Made by a program: the position numbers and the translations under genes. The notes beneath the pieces are model-generated. The model was not told where the DNA came from and ran no database searches. It saw only the letters and a program-made list of their open reading frames with translations. Positions 1-5,786 of a stretch of DNA of 6,733 nt are shown here, piece by piece. The DNA comes from Rickettsiales bacterium (lineage in GTDB: Bacteria; Pseudomonadota; Alphaproteobacteria; Pelagibacterales; Pelagibacteraceae): positions 1 through 6,733 of the forward strand of contig SYDM01000092.1 of assembly GCA_005801485.1 (NCBI GenBank). The letters run 5' to 3'. Every line of letters starts with the position of its first letter. Positions within the stretch are counted from its first letter, which is position 1.

Positions 1-458
1 CGTTTATCAAAACTTAAAGTTGCCAAAGATGAGACAATATCCATTTTACCCAAATTATTTCCAAAATTAGTTTCAGTACTCCACAAAGCTAGTATTAATT
101 CCTTATTAATATTAAAATCTTTTTCAACTTTTTCAAATATAGATTTATTTTGATTTAAAATAATAATTGCTTGGTTAACTGCTTTTTTTGTAGCACGCTT
201 ATTTATGTATTCATTTGTTTTTTCAAAAAATTCAGGTTGTTTATTATCATAAAGAATAACTTGATTTAAATAAGTGGCATTTGACAAAATGTCATCTATT
301 ACTTTCTGTGAAATACCATTTTTCTTAGCAGTTATTTTAAAATCTTGAAGCCAAGAGTCAAAATCTTGCTGATTAGCGAATGCAAAAGAAAAATGTACTA
401 ATAGATATATTATTAAAAATAAAATTTTTAAGACGTTAATCATTTTTTTAACTAACAT
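1..458 (-). CDS. Lytic murein transglycosylase, MltB family (partial, 3' end beyond the window)
   Basis: This reading frame runs leftwards off the window edge; I translated it from the reverse complement. About 152 residues are visible. The N-terminus is a signal peptide: a basic start (MLVKK) followed by a long hydrophobic run ending near FAFA-NQQ. There is no cysteine at the cleavage site, so the protein looks like a soluble periplasmic enzyme rather than a lipoprotein like E. coli MltB. The body resembles the SLT_2/GH103 domain. The segment ALWSTETNFG matches the MltB catalytic region (E. coli VETxWG, Glu162), making Glu129 the likely catalytic acid. It is followed by SSLATLSFDK, matching the family's LATLAFDxRR. 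Such enzymes cleave the MurNAc-GlcNAc bond to give 1,6-anhydroMurNAc ends. Two in-frame ATGs are possible, at 458 and 443. I chose 458 because it supplies a basic n-region and has GAG about nine bases upstream, but the choice is uncertain. The substrate-binding C-terminal part is not visible. Confidence 0.85.
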   Translation of the reverse strand, partial: MLVKKMINVLKILFLIIYLLVHFSFAFANQQDFDSWLQDFKITAKKNGISQKVIDDILSNATYLNQVILYDNKQPEFFEKTNEYINKRATKKAVNQAIIILNQNKSIFEKVEKDFNINKELILALWSTETNFGNNLGKMDIVSSLATLSFDK

Positions 459-498
459 AAATAAAAACTCAAAACTATATGCAATAAGTTAATCAATA

Positions 499-527
499 TT
501 GTTATTTACTCATATTGATAGTAATAA
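499..527 (+). promoter_or_regulatory. Possible promoter of tRNA-Ser
   Basis: The 86-bp gap between the divergent transglycosylase gene and tRNA-Ser must hold the tRNA promoter. The best candidate I can see is TTGTTA (499-504), a 17-bp spacer, then TAATAA (522-527), which would start transcription about ten bases before the mature tRNA. The -10 match is poor, and in such AT-rich DNA similar strings occur by chance. Treat it as a candidate only. Confidence 0.25.
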
Positions 528-544
528 GTCTTACTGAATATCAA

Positions 545-634
545 GGAGAGGTGGCTGAGCGGTTGAAAGCACTGGTCTTGAAAACCAGCAACGGGGCAAC
601 TCGTTCGTGGGTTCGAATCCCACCTTCTCCGCCA
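545..634 (+). tRNA. tRNA-Ser (anticodon TGA)
   Basis: The acceptor arm GGAGAGG pairs with CTTCTCC (one G-T pair). Discriminator G631 and a genome-encoded CCA (632-634) follow. The anticodon stem CTGGT/ACCAG encloses loop CTTGAAA, placing anticodon TGA at 579-581, which reads UCN serine codons. The D-arm, the long variable arm typical of serine tRNAs, and the T-arm GTGGG-TTCGAAT-CCCAC are all present. The encoded CCA is separated by a single base from the stop codon of sdhE on the opposite strand, so there is no independent terminator between them. Confidence 0.97.
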
Positions 635-635
635 T

Positions 636-890
636 TTAGAGTTTAAAGGTTTTAAATAAATTTAATATCTTCCTATCATTAAATGCTAAAATAGAATTGC
701 TATTGAAATAGTAGTTATAGATATCTTCATCATTACAATTTAAAAATTCATCTAATTTAAGAAGTTCAAGATATTCTAAATTATCTATAATTGAATTGGT
801 AAATGATGTTAATAAAATATCCATCTCTTTAGTCCCTCTGTAAGAAGCTCGATATTTAATCTTATTTTTTAATAAATTTAATTCATTCAT
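636..890 (-). CDS. sdhE: Succinate dehydrogenase assembly factor SdhE (FAD assembly factor, YgfY/Sdh5 family)
   Basis: The product is an 84-residue protein, the normal size for this family. It promotes covalent attachment of FAD to the flavoprotein subunit SdhA of succinate dehydrogenase in the cytoplasm. The diagnostic motif RGxxE is present as RGTKE at residues 18-22, followed by MD as in the family's RGxxEMD form. It lies after the usual short N-terminal segment (KIKYRASYRG). The rest is a small acidic helical domain (LDEFLNCNDEDIYNYY), as expected from the SdhE five-helix fold. The next internal Met falls just after the motif, so the ATG at 890-888 is the only start that keeps it. No Shine-Dalgarno is visible upstream. 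The gene faces away from recG across 26 bp and converges on tRNA-Ser. sdhE next to recG is, as I recall, a common arrangement in Alphaproteobacteria, which supports the call. Confidence 0.88.
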   Translation of the reverse strand: MNELNLLKNKIKYRASYRGTKEMDILLTSFTNSIIDNLEYLELLKLDEFLNCNDEDIYNYYFNSNSILAFNDRKILNLFKTFKL

Positions 891-916
891 AAGAATTGTA
901 TAATATATATCAATAA
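891..916. promoter_or_regulatory. Compact divergent promoter region between sdhE and recG
   Basis: Only 26 bp separate the two divergent ATGs. On the plus strand a perfect TATAAT lies at 899-904, which would start recG transcription about six bases before its ATG. On the minus strand an overlapping TATTAT (905-900) could act as the -10 for sdhE. Neither has a convincing -35, and any -35 would lie inside the opposite gene's first codons. Neither gene has a Shine-Dalgarno. The messages may therefore be nearly leaderless, and the two polymerase sites would overlap. This is inference from motif position only. Confidence 0.35.
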
Positions 917-2992
917 ATGAACTTCACTAATAAAAAGTTTAATTTATTTTCTAATATTAACTCTATTCAAGGTGTTGGAAGAAAAATTTCATCTTATCTT
1001 AAAAAAAAAGGAATTGAAAAAGTTAATGATTTACTTTGGGATCTTCCCTATGATTTAACTTTTAGATCAGAGTCTACTACATTGGATAAATTAGAAATTG
1101 GAAAAATTTTTACAATTAATGTTCAAGTTGTTAAATACAACTTCCCAAGAATAAGAAATCTTCCAAATAAAATTATTTGCAAAGATAATTTTGGAGAAAT
1201 TGATTTAATTTTTTTTAATAGCCGTGAGGGTTATATAAAAACAATATTACCTTTAAATGAATGGATTGTTGTAAGTGGTAAAGTTAATTATTTTAGAAAT
1301 AAATATCAAATGACGAATCCTAAATATTTAAGTAAAAGAGAAAATATTGACAAAATTAAAAAAATTATTCCAAAATACTCACTGACAGAGGGATTAAAGG
1401 AAATAACATACAGAAATGTTATCGAAAAGGTAATTAATCAAATTCCTGATATTGAAGAGTGGCACGAAAAAAATTTTATTAAAAAAATGGGTTTTTCAAG
1501 TTGGAAAAATTCTATAATAAATTTACACAACCCAAATTCAGAAAAAGATTTAAATTCAATCTTTTTAAAAAGAATTGCTTATGATGAAATATTTGCAAAT
1601 TTACTTTTTTTATCAAACAATAGAAATAAAATAAAAAAAGTTAAAAAAGATATAAAAAAATTTATAGGTACCTATTCTGTTCAATTAATTAAATCTTTGC
1701 CTTACAATTTAACTAATGGTCAAAAAAAGGTTGTTGATGAAATTAATAGCGATCTTAAATCACAATCAAGAATGTTCAGAATTTTACAGGGTGACGTTGG
1801 GTCAGGCAAAACTATTGTGGCTATTATTGCTGGGCTCAATTGTATAGAGGCTGGTTATCAATGTAGCTTAATGGCACCAACTGGAATATTAGCGGAACAA
1901 CATTTCAAAATGTTAAATGAAATAATTGCTTACTCTAATTTAAAAATAAAAATTGAAGTATTGACGGGGCGAACTGATATTAAAAAAAGGAAAATAATAT
2001 TAAATGATTTAGAAAATAAAAAAATAGATTTTCTCATTGGGACTCATGCTTTATTTCAGGAAACTATATCTTTTAATAAATTAGGATTAATCATAATAGA
2101 TGAACAACATAAATTTGGTGTGCAACAAAGAATTAAATTTGCAAAAAAAGGTGGATCTAATTGTGATGTTTTACTTATGTCAGCAACTCCCATACCACGA
2201 ACGATGATGATGTCTATTTATGGTGATATGGATACTTCTAGACTTGAAGAAAAGCCAGCGCTTAGACAAAAGATTTTAACTTTAAGCAAACCTGAAAATA
2301 AAATTGATGAACTTTGGCCTTTTTTAGAAAAAAAAATTAAAACTAATGAACAAATATTTTGGATTTGCCCATTGATTGAAGAATCCAAAAAGTTAGACTT
2401 TTCTTCAACAACTAAAACTTTTCAACTTGTGAGCAAAAAATTTCCGAGAAAAGTTGGTTTTATACATGGCAATCTTAATCAAGATGAAAAAGAAAGAGTT
2501 TTAAAAAAATTTTTAGATAATGAAATATCTATCTTAGTTTCGACAACTGTTATAGAGGTTGGTATAGACTTTCCTAATGCTACAGTAATAATTATAGAAA
2601 ATTCTAATAAATTTGGATTAGCTCAACTTCATCAGTTAAGAGGAAGAATTGGCAGAAGTGATAAAGCTGGGACCTGTATTTTATTTTTTAAAAATCAACT
2701 GAGTCAAAATGCAAAGAAAAGAATACAAATTTTAAAATCATCAGATGATGGATTTTATATCGCTGAAGAAGATATGAAGTTAAGAGGATATGGTGATATT
2801 ATAGGTTTTAAGCAAAGTGGTCAAAAATTATTTAAAATAGCTGACCCAGTTCATCATGAAAATCTATTTAGTTTAGCTGAAAAAAATATAAACAAATTAA
2901 ACATTAATGAATTTAATGATTCTAAGTATGAATTTTTACTTAAATTATTTGACAAAGTTGACTTAATTGATGAAGAAAAAGTATCTTCTTGA
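917..2992 (+). CDS. recG: ATP-dependent DNA helicase RecG
   Basis: This 691-residue protein matches the usual RecG length (E. coli 693). RecG is a double-stranded DNA translocase that remodels stalled replication forks and branch-migrates Holliday junctions. The N-terminus (about 17-50) has the helix-hairpin-helix-like IQGVGRKISSYL and the LLWDLPYDL signature. An OB-fold wedge domain follows at about 60-150. The superfamily 2 helicase core has Walker A GDVGSGKT at 292-299, the DEQH box of motif II at 395-398, motif III SATPIPRT at 422-429, and motif VI QLRGRIGR at 573-580. Near 611-630 is the RecG-specific TRG region (DGFYIAEEDMKLRGYGD), which distinguishes it from Mfd and PriA. All motifs look intact. 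Two A9 runs (1001-1009 and 2328-2336) lie in-frame in Lys codons. The stop codon is 3 bp from the stop of the convergent DUF502 gene. The start lacks a Shine-Dalgarno. Confidence 0.97.
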   Translation: MNFTNKKFNLFSNINSIQGVGRKISSYLKKKGIEKVNDLLWDLPYDLTFRSESTTLDKLEIGKIFTINVQVVKYNFPRIRNLPNKIICKDNFGEIDLIFFNSREGYIKTILPLNEWIVVSGKVNYFRNKYQMTNPKYLSKRENIDKIKKIIPKYSLTEGLKEITYRNVIEKVINQIPDIEEWHEKNFIKKMGFSSWKNSIINLHNPNSEKDLNSIFLKRIAYDEIFANLLFLSNNRNKIKKVKKDIKKFIGTYSVQLIKSLPYNLTNGQKKVVDEINSDLKSQSRMFRILQGDVGSGKTIVAIIAGLNCIEAGYQCSLMAPTGILAEQHFKMLNEIIAYSNLKIKIEVLTGRTDIKKRKIILNDLENKKIDFLIGTHALFQETISFNKLGLIIIDEQHKFGVQQRIKFAKKGGSNCDVLLMSATPIPRTMMMSIYGDMDTSRLEEKPALRQKILTLSKPENKIDELWPFLEKKIKTNEQIFWICPLIEESKKLDFSSTTKTFQLVSKKFPRKVGFIHGNLNQDEKERVLKKFLDNEISILVSTTVIEVGIDFPNATVIIIENSNKFGLAQLHQLRGRIGRSDKAGTCILFFKNQLSQNAKKRIQILKSSDDGFYIAEEDMKLRGYGDIIGFKQSGQKLFKIADPVHHENLFSLAEKNINKLNINEFNDSKYEFLLKLFDKVDLIDEEKVSS

Positions 2993-2995
2993 AAA

Positions 2996-3601
2996 TTATT
3001 GCGAAGTGCCAGCTGAAACAATAAATCTTGAAGCTTGTTCAAATGTCATTTCAATATAAAATAAATCTTTTTTAGGAACAATTATTAGAAAGCCGCTCGT
3101 TGGATTTGGAGTGGTTGGTACAAATACATTGACTAAATCTTCATTTATTATTTTTGAAATATCTTCTCTGCTTTTACTAGTCGCAAAACCAATTGCCCAA
3201 ATTCCTTTTTTTGGAAATTCAACTAGCACAACACTTTTTGCATCACCTTTTGATTGCGTGAAACTTTCTGTTAATTGAGTTACTGCAGAATAAACAGTTC
3301 TTAATACAGGAATTTTTTTAAGAAGATTATTAAATAATTCCAAAGCTTTTTTTCCTAAAAAAGATACCGATATACCTCCAATAACAGTAATAAGAATAAT
3401 CGTTATTAAAATTTCAAGACCAGGAACATTAAATGGTAAATAGTTATTGGGATCAAGTTGTTCTGGCAAAACAGCAGATAAAATTTTTATTATAAACAAG
3501 GAGAGATAAACTGTAATTCCAATTGGAATTAAAACTATAGCACCCGCTATAAAATTATTTCTTAATCTTGTTAGTAGAGATTTTTTAACTTTTTCTGTCA
3601 T
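2996..3601 (-). CDS. DUF502 family inner-membrane protein
   Basis: The product is 201 residues of unknown biochemical function. It matches DUF502, a family of bacterial membrane proteins related to plant LIKE-COV/COV1 proteins. After a basic N-terminus (KVKKSLLTRLRNNF) there are two predicted transmembrane segments: about 17-43, containing the family-typical GAIVLIPIGITVYL, and about 61-83, rich in Ile and Gly. A soluble C-terminal domain follows. Family signatures are KKIPVLRTVYSAVTQ (95-109), VVLVEFPKKGIWAIGF (124-139) and VPTTPNPTSGFL (161-172). Its length is typical. By the positive-inside rule the basic N-terminus and the loop after the second segment are likely cytoplasmic; this is inference. 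It converges on recG across 3 bp and diverges from the M48 peptidase gene. A recG-adjacent DUF502 is, as I recall, common in Alphaproteobacteria, but it does not reveal a role. Confidence 0.9.
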   Translation of the reverse strand: MTEKVKKSLLTRLRNNFIAGAIVLIPIGITVYLSLFIIKILSAVLPEQLDPNNYLPFNVPGLEILITIILITVIGGISVSFLGKKALELFNNLLKKIPVLRTVYSAVTQLTESFTQSKGDAKSVVLVEFPKKGIWAIGFATSKSREDISKIINEDLVNVFVPTTPNPTSGFLIIVPKKDLFYIEMTFEQASRFIVSAGTSQ

Positions 3602-3647
3602 AATTGATAGCTAGAATAGATAATAAAAACTAATAGTAATATAAAAA

Positions 3648-3675
3648 TTGCAATTAATATTTTATTATCTAAAAT
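3648..3675 (+). promoter_or_regulatory. Candidate promoter of the M48 peptidase gene
   Basis: The 92-bp divergent gap (3602-3693) contains TTGCAA (3648-3653), a 16-bp spacer and TAAAAT (3670-3675), a 5/6 match to the -10 consensus. This would place the transcription start about ten bases before the ATG at 3694, giving a very short leader without a Shine-Dalgarno. TTGCAA lies at the centre of the 10-bp palindrome AATTGCAATT (3646-3655), so it is also readable on the minus strand towards DUF502, though I see no well-spaced -10 there. Confidence 0.4.
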
Positions 3676-3693
3676 CATAAAAATTACTAATAT

Positions 3694-4533
3694 ATGATTC
3701 ATAGCATAAATAGAAGAAAATTTATAAAAGTTTTAGGTTGTGGTTGTACTTGTTTATTTTTGCCTTCTTGTTCTACTGTCCCGATCACTGAAAGAAAGCA
3801 ACTTTCAATCATTCCTGAAGCAACTATTAATCGTCAGGCAGCTGCAGCATATGAAGATTTTCGTACCAAAGCAAAAATAATTAACTCAGGAAAAGATTTA
3901 GATAAAATTATAGAAATTGGAAAAAAAATGGAATTTTCAGTTTCTAAATTTTTTATTGATAAGGATGGAAAGGATCCTACTAGTAATTTTCAATGGGATT
4001 ATGTTCTGGTTGATAATGATAAAGTTGTAAATGCTTGGTGCATGCCAGGAGGAAAGATTGCAGTTTATACAGGTCTTCTTTCAGTAACGCAGAATGATAA
4101 TGCACTAGCAGCAGTTATGGGTCATGAAATAGCACATGCTGTTGCAAAACATTCTTTAGAAAGAGCCAGTCAGGCGATATCAGTTAACCTTGGAACAACA
4201 GTTGCAGATATTTTTTTGGGCGGCGCTATTAGCAGGACAAGAAATACTATAGGTCAAAATACTGGTATGGATATATTTCAATTAGGAATTTTTAATCCTT
4301 TTGGCAGAAAACAAGAAACTGAAGCTGATTACCTAGGTTTAATTTTTGCTTCATTAGCAGCTTTTGATATTAGAGAGTCGGTAAAACTTTGGGAAAGAAT
4401 GGGAGAAAAAAATAAAGGTAAAGAACCGCCTCAATTTTTAAGTACACATCCGTCTAGTGCAACTAGAATAGATAATTTAAAAAAATGGATTACAGAGGTG
4501 ATAGTAAAGTATCCACCGATTAAAAGCACCTAA
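3694..4533 (+). CDS. M48 family zinc metallopeptidase with a Tat-type lipoprotein signal
   Basis: This 279-residue peptidase belongs to the BepA/LoiP/YcaL-like M48 group, which handles misfolded envelope proteins. The zinc site is complete: HEIAH at 144-148 (His144 and His148 ligands, Glu145 catalytic), and Glu208 in ETEAD (208-212) as the third ligand. The downstream STHPSSATRI matches the conserved THPxxxxRI of this group. The N-terminus has NRRKFIK (6-12), close to the Tat consensus S/T-R-R-x-F-L-K. A weakly hydrophobic segment follows, then LPSC (23-26), a lipobox with Cys26 as the predicted lipidated residue. VLGC at 13-16 is a second lipobox-like string but leaves too short a hydrophobic stretch. 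The protein is therefore probably a periplasm-facing lipoprotein exported folded. A stop codon two codons upstream fixes the ATG at 3694 as the earliest ATG. It has no TPR domain, unlike full-length BepA. It converges on tRNA-Lys across 3 bp. Confidence 0.93.
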   Translation: MIHSINRRKFIKVLGCGCTCLFLPSCSTVPITERKQLSIIPEATINRQAAAAYEDFRTKAKIINSGKDLDKIIEIGKKMEFSVSKFFIDKDGKDPTSNFQWDYVLVDNDKVVNAWCMPGGKIAVYTGLLSVTQNDNALAAVMGHEIAHAVAKHSLERASQAISVNLGTTVADIFLGGAISRTRNTIGQNTGMDIFQLGIFNPFGRKQETEADYLGLIFASLAAFDIRESVKLWERMGEKNKGKEPPQFLSTHPSSATRIDNLKKWITEVIVKYPPIKST

Positions 4534-4536
4534 GAG

Positions 4537-4612
4537 TGGTGAGCCCTGATGGATTCGAACCATCGACACCTTCCTTAAAAGGGAAGTGCTCTACCAACTG
4601 AGCTAAGGGCCC
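4537..4612 (-). tRNA. tRNA-Lys (anticodon TTT)
   Basis: Read on the reverse strand, the acceptor GGGCCCT pairs with AGGGCTC (one G-T pair). Discriminator A and an encoded CCA (4539-4537) follow. The D-arm GCTCAGTTGGTAGAGC is canonical. The anticodon stem CTTCC/GGAAG encloses CTTTTAA, giving anticodon TTT at 4579-4577. The T-arm is GATGG-TTCGAAT-CCATC. Total length is 76 nt. It lies downstream of tgt on the same strand. Its 3' CCA end is three bases from the stop codon of the convergent peptidase gene, so again no terminator fits between them. Confidence 0.98.
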
Positions 4613-4628
4613 TAAAGAAAATTGGTTT

Positions 4629-4657
4629 TATATACAAAATACAAAGAATTCAAACAA
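4629..4657 (-). promoter_or_regulatory. Candidate promoter of tRNA-Lys
   Basis: Within the 56 bp between tgt and tRNA-Lys, the minus strand carries TTGTTT (4657-4652), a spacer of exactly 17 bp and TATATA (4634-4629). Transcription would start about ten bases upstream of the mature tRNA. I see no GC-rich hairpin terminating tgt in this gap, so read-through from the coaD-tgt operon could also supply the tRNA. The match is moderate and the DNA is AT-rich. Confidence 0.35.
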
Positions 4658-4668
4658 AATTTGATTAA

Positions 4669-5781
4669 TTAAAACATATCTATGTATTTATTGTAGAAGC
4701 TCTCAAAGGTTCCTTTTTTTATTTCTTTTCTAATTTCACTCATAAATTGCTGATAAAAATTTATATTATGAAGTGAAATTAACATAGAAGCTAAGATTTC
4801 ATTAGTTTTGATCAAATGGTTTAAGTAACTCTTTGAATAATTGTTTAAATTTCTAAGTGAGACATTTTTGTCTAAAGGTGTTTTGTCATTTTGATATTTT
4901 GCATTACGTAAATTTAGTTTTCCTTCCCAGGTAAAAGCAAGGCCAGTACGACCAGATCTTGTAGGCATAACGCAATCAAACATATCAATGCCACTTTTGA
5001 CGGCGCCCAAAATATCTGAGGGTGTACCAACGCCCATTAAATATCTAGGCTTATCTTTTGGCATATAGTCAACTGTTTCATTTAAAATTTTGAACATTTG
5101 TTCTTGTGTTTCACCTACGGCTAAACCACCCATGGCATAACCATCAAAATCAATGGCAACTAATTTTTCTAAGCTGTCTAATCTCAGATTTTTATCCAAA
5201 CCTCCCTGCGCGATGCCAAATAAAGCTTTATTTTTATTTTTACCAAATTCTATTTTGCATCTTTTGGCCCAATTAGTAGATACTTCAATAGCGTTAATTA
5301 ATTTTTCTTTTTCACTGGTTAATTTTGGACATTGATCTAGAACCATTAAAATATCTGAATTAATAGATTTTTGGATTTGAATACTCTTTTCTGGACTTAA
5401 TACAAATTTTTTTCCATCAAGATGAGATGAAAAAACAGCGCCAATATTAATATCTATTTTATTTAATTTTGCTAAAGACATTATTTGAAAACCACCTGAG
5501 TCCGTTAGGATTGGTTTTTGCCAATTCATATAATTATGTAAACCATTAAATAGATCAAGAATATCTGTTCCTGGTCTAATCATTAGGTGATAAGTATTAC
5601 CAAGAATAATTTGTGATCCTGTAGATAAAAGATCTTCAATAAAAATACCTTTTACCGTCCCTAAAGTTCCAACAGGCATAAAAACAGGGGTATCAACTAT
5701 ACCTCTATGTGTAGAAATTTTACCTAATCTTGCTTTTTCATCTTGAGCAATTAACTCAAAAGAAAAATCAGATTCTTTCAT
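4669..5781 (-). CDS. tgt: tRNA-guanine transglycosylase (queuine/preQ1 tRNA-ribosyltransferase) lacking the zinc-binding cysteines
   Basis: This 370-residue enzyme (E. coli 375) exchanges guanine-34 for preQ1 in GUN-anticodon tRNAs, a step in queuosine synthesis. The TIM-barrel signatures are intact: DTPVFMPVGTLGTVKG (30-45), GNTYHL (61-66), LTDSGGFQ (92-99, catalytic Asp94), SHLDG (119-123), FGIAQGG, AMGGLAVGE (217-224), and FDCVMPTR (268-275) with nucleophile Asp269, equivalent to E. coli Asp264. Cys151 in LDQC corresponds to the Cys of the bacterial DEC motif (Zymomonas C158) and suggests preQ1 rather than queuine specificity, although the Glu is replaced by Gln150. The C-terminal zinc site is altered. 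Where E. coli has C302, C304 and C307, this protein has Val307, Leu309 and Leu312; His338 (E. coli H333) remains in LHN. The flanking NYSKSYLNHL and HNINFYQQFM are well conserved, so the alignment is secure. The gene starts 5 bp after the cyclophilin stop in the same operon; queA is not between them. Confidence 0.95.
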   Translation of the reverse strand: MKESDFSFELIAQDEKARLGKISTHRGIVDTPVFMPVGTLGTVKGIFIEDLLSTGSQIILGNTYHLMIRPGTDILDLFNGLHNYMNWQKPILTDSGGFQIMSLAKLNKIDINIGAVFSSHLDGKKFVLSPEKSIQIQKSINSDILMVLDQCPKLTSEKEKLINAIEVSTNWAKRCKIEFGKNKNKALFGIAQGGLDKNLRLDSLEKLVAIDFDGYAMGGLAVGETQEQMFKILNETVDYMPKDKPRYLMGVGTPSDILGAVKSGIDMFDCVMPTRSGRTGLAFTWEGKLNLRNAKYQNDKTPLDKNVSLRNLNNYSKSYLNHLIKTNEILASMLISLHNINFYQQFMSEIRKEIKKGTFESFYNKYIDMF

Positions 5782-5786
5782 TAAAT

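Noticed and set aside
2854..3042. 62-codon minus-strand open frame across the end of recG
   Set aside because: It overlaps the conserved recG C-terminus and the DUF502 gene's 3' end in another frame, with no recognisable domain; a shadow of real genes.
3646..3655. 10-bp palindrome AATTGCAATT as an operator between DUF502 and the M48 gene
   Set aside because: Short AT-rich palindromes are expected by chance here, its centre doubles as a candidate -35, and no matching second copy is visible in the gap.
4613..4668. Intrinsic terminator after tgt
   Set aside because: The gap contains no GC-containing inverted repeat followed by a T-run on the minus strand; only A/T-rich sequence and a possible tRNA promoter.
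5153..5335. 60-codon plus-strand open frame antisense to tgt
   Set aside because: It lies wholly inside the conserved tgt coding sequence, with no start signals or family resemblance.
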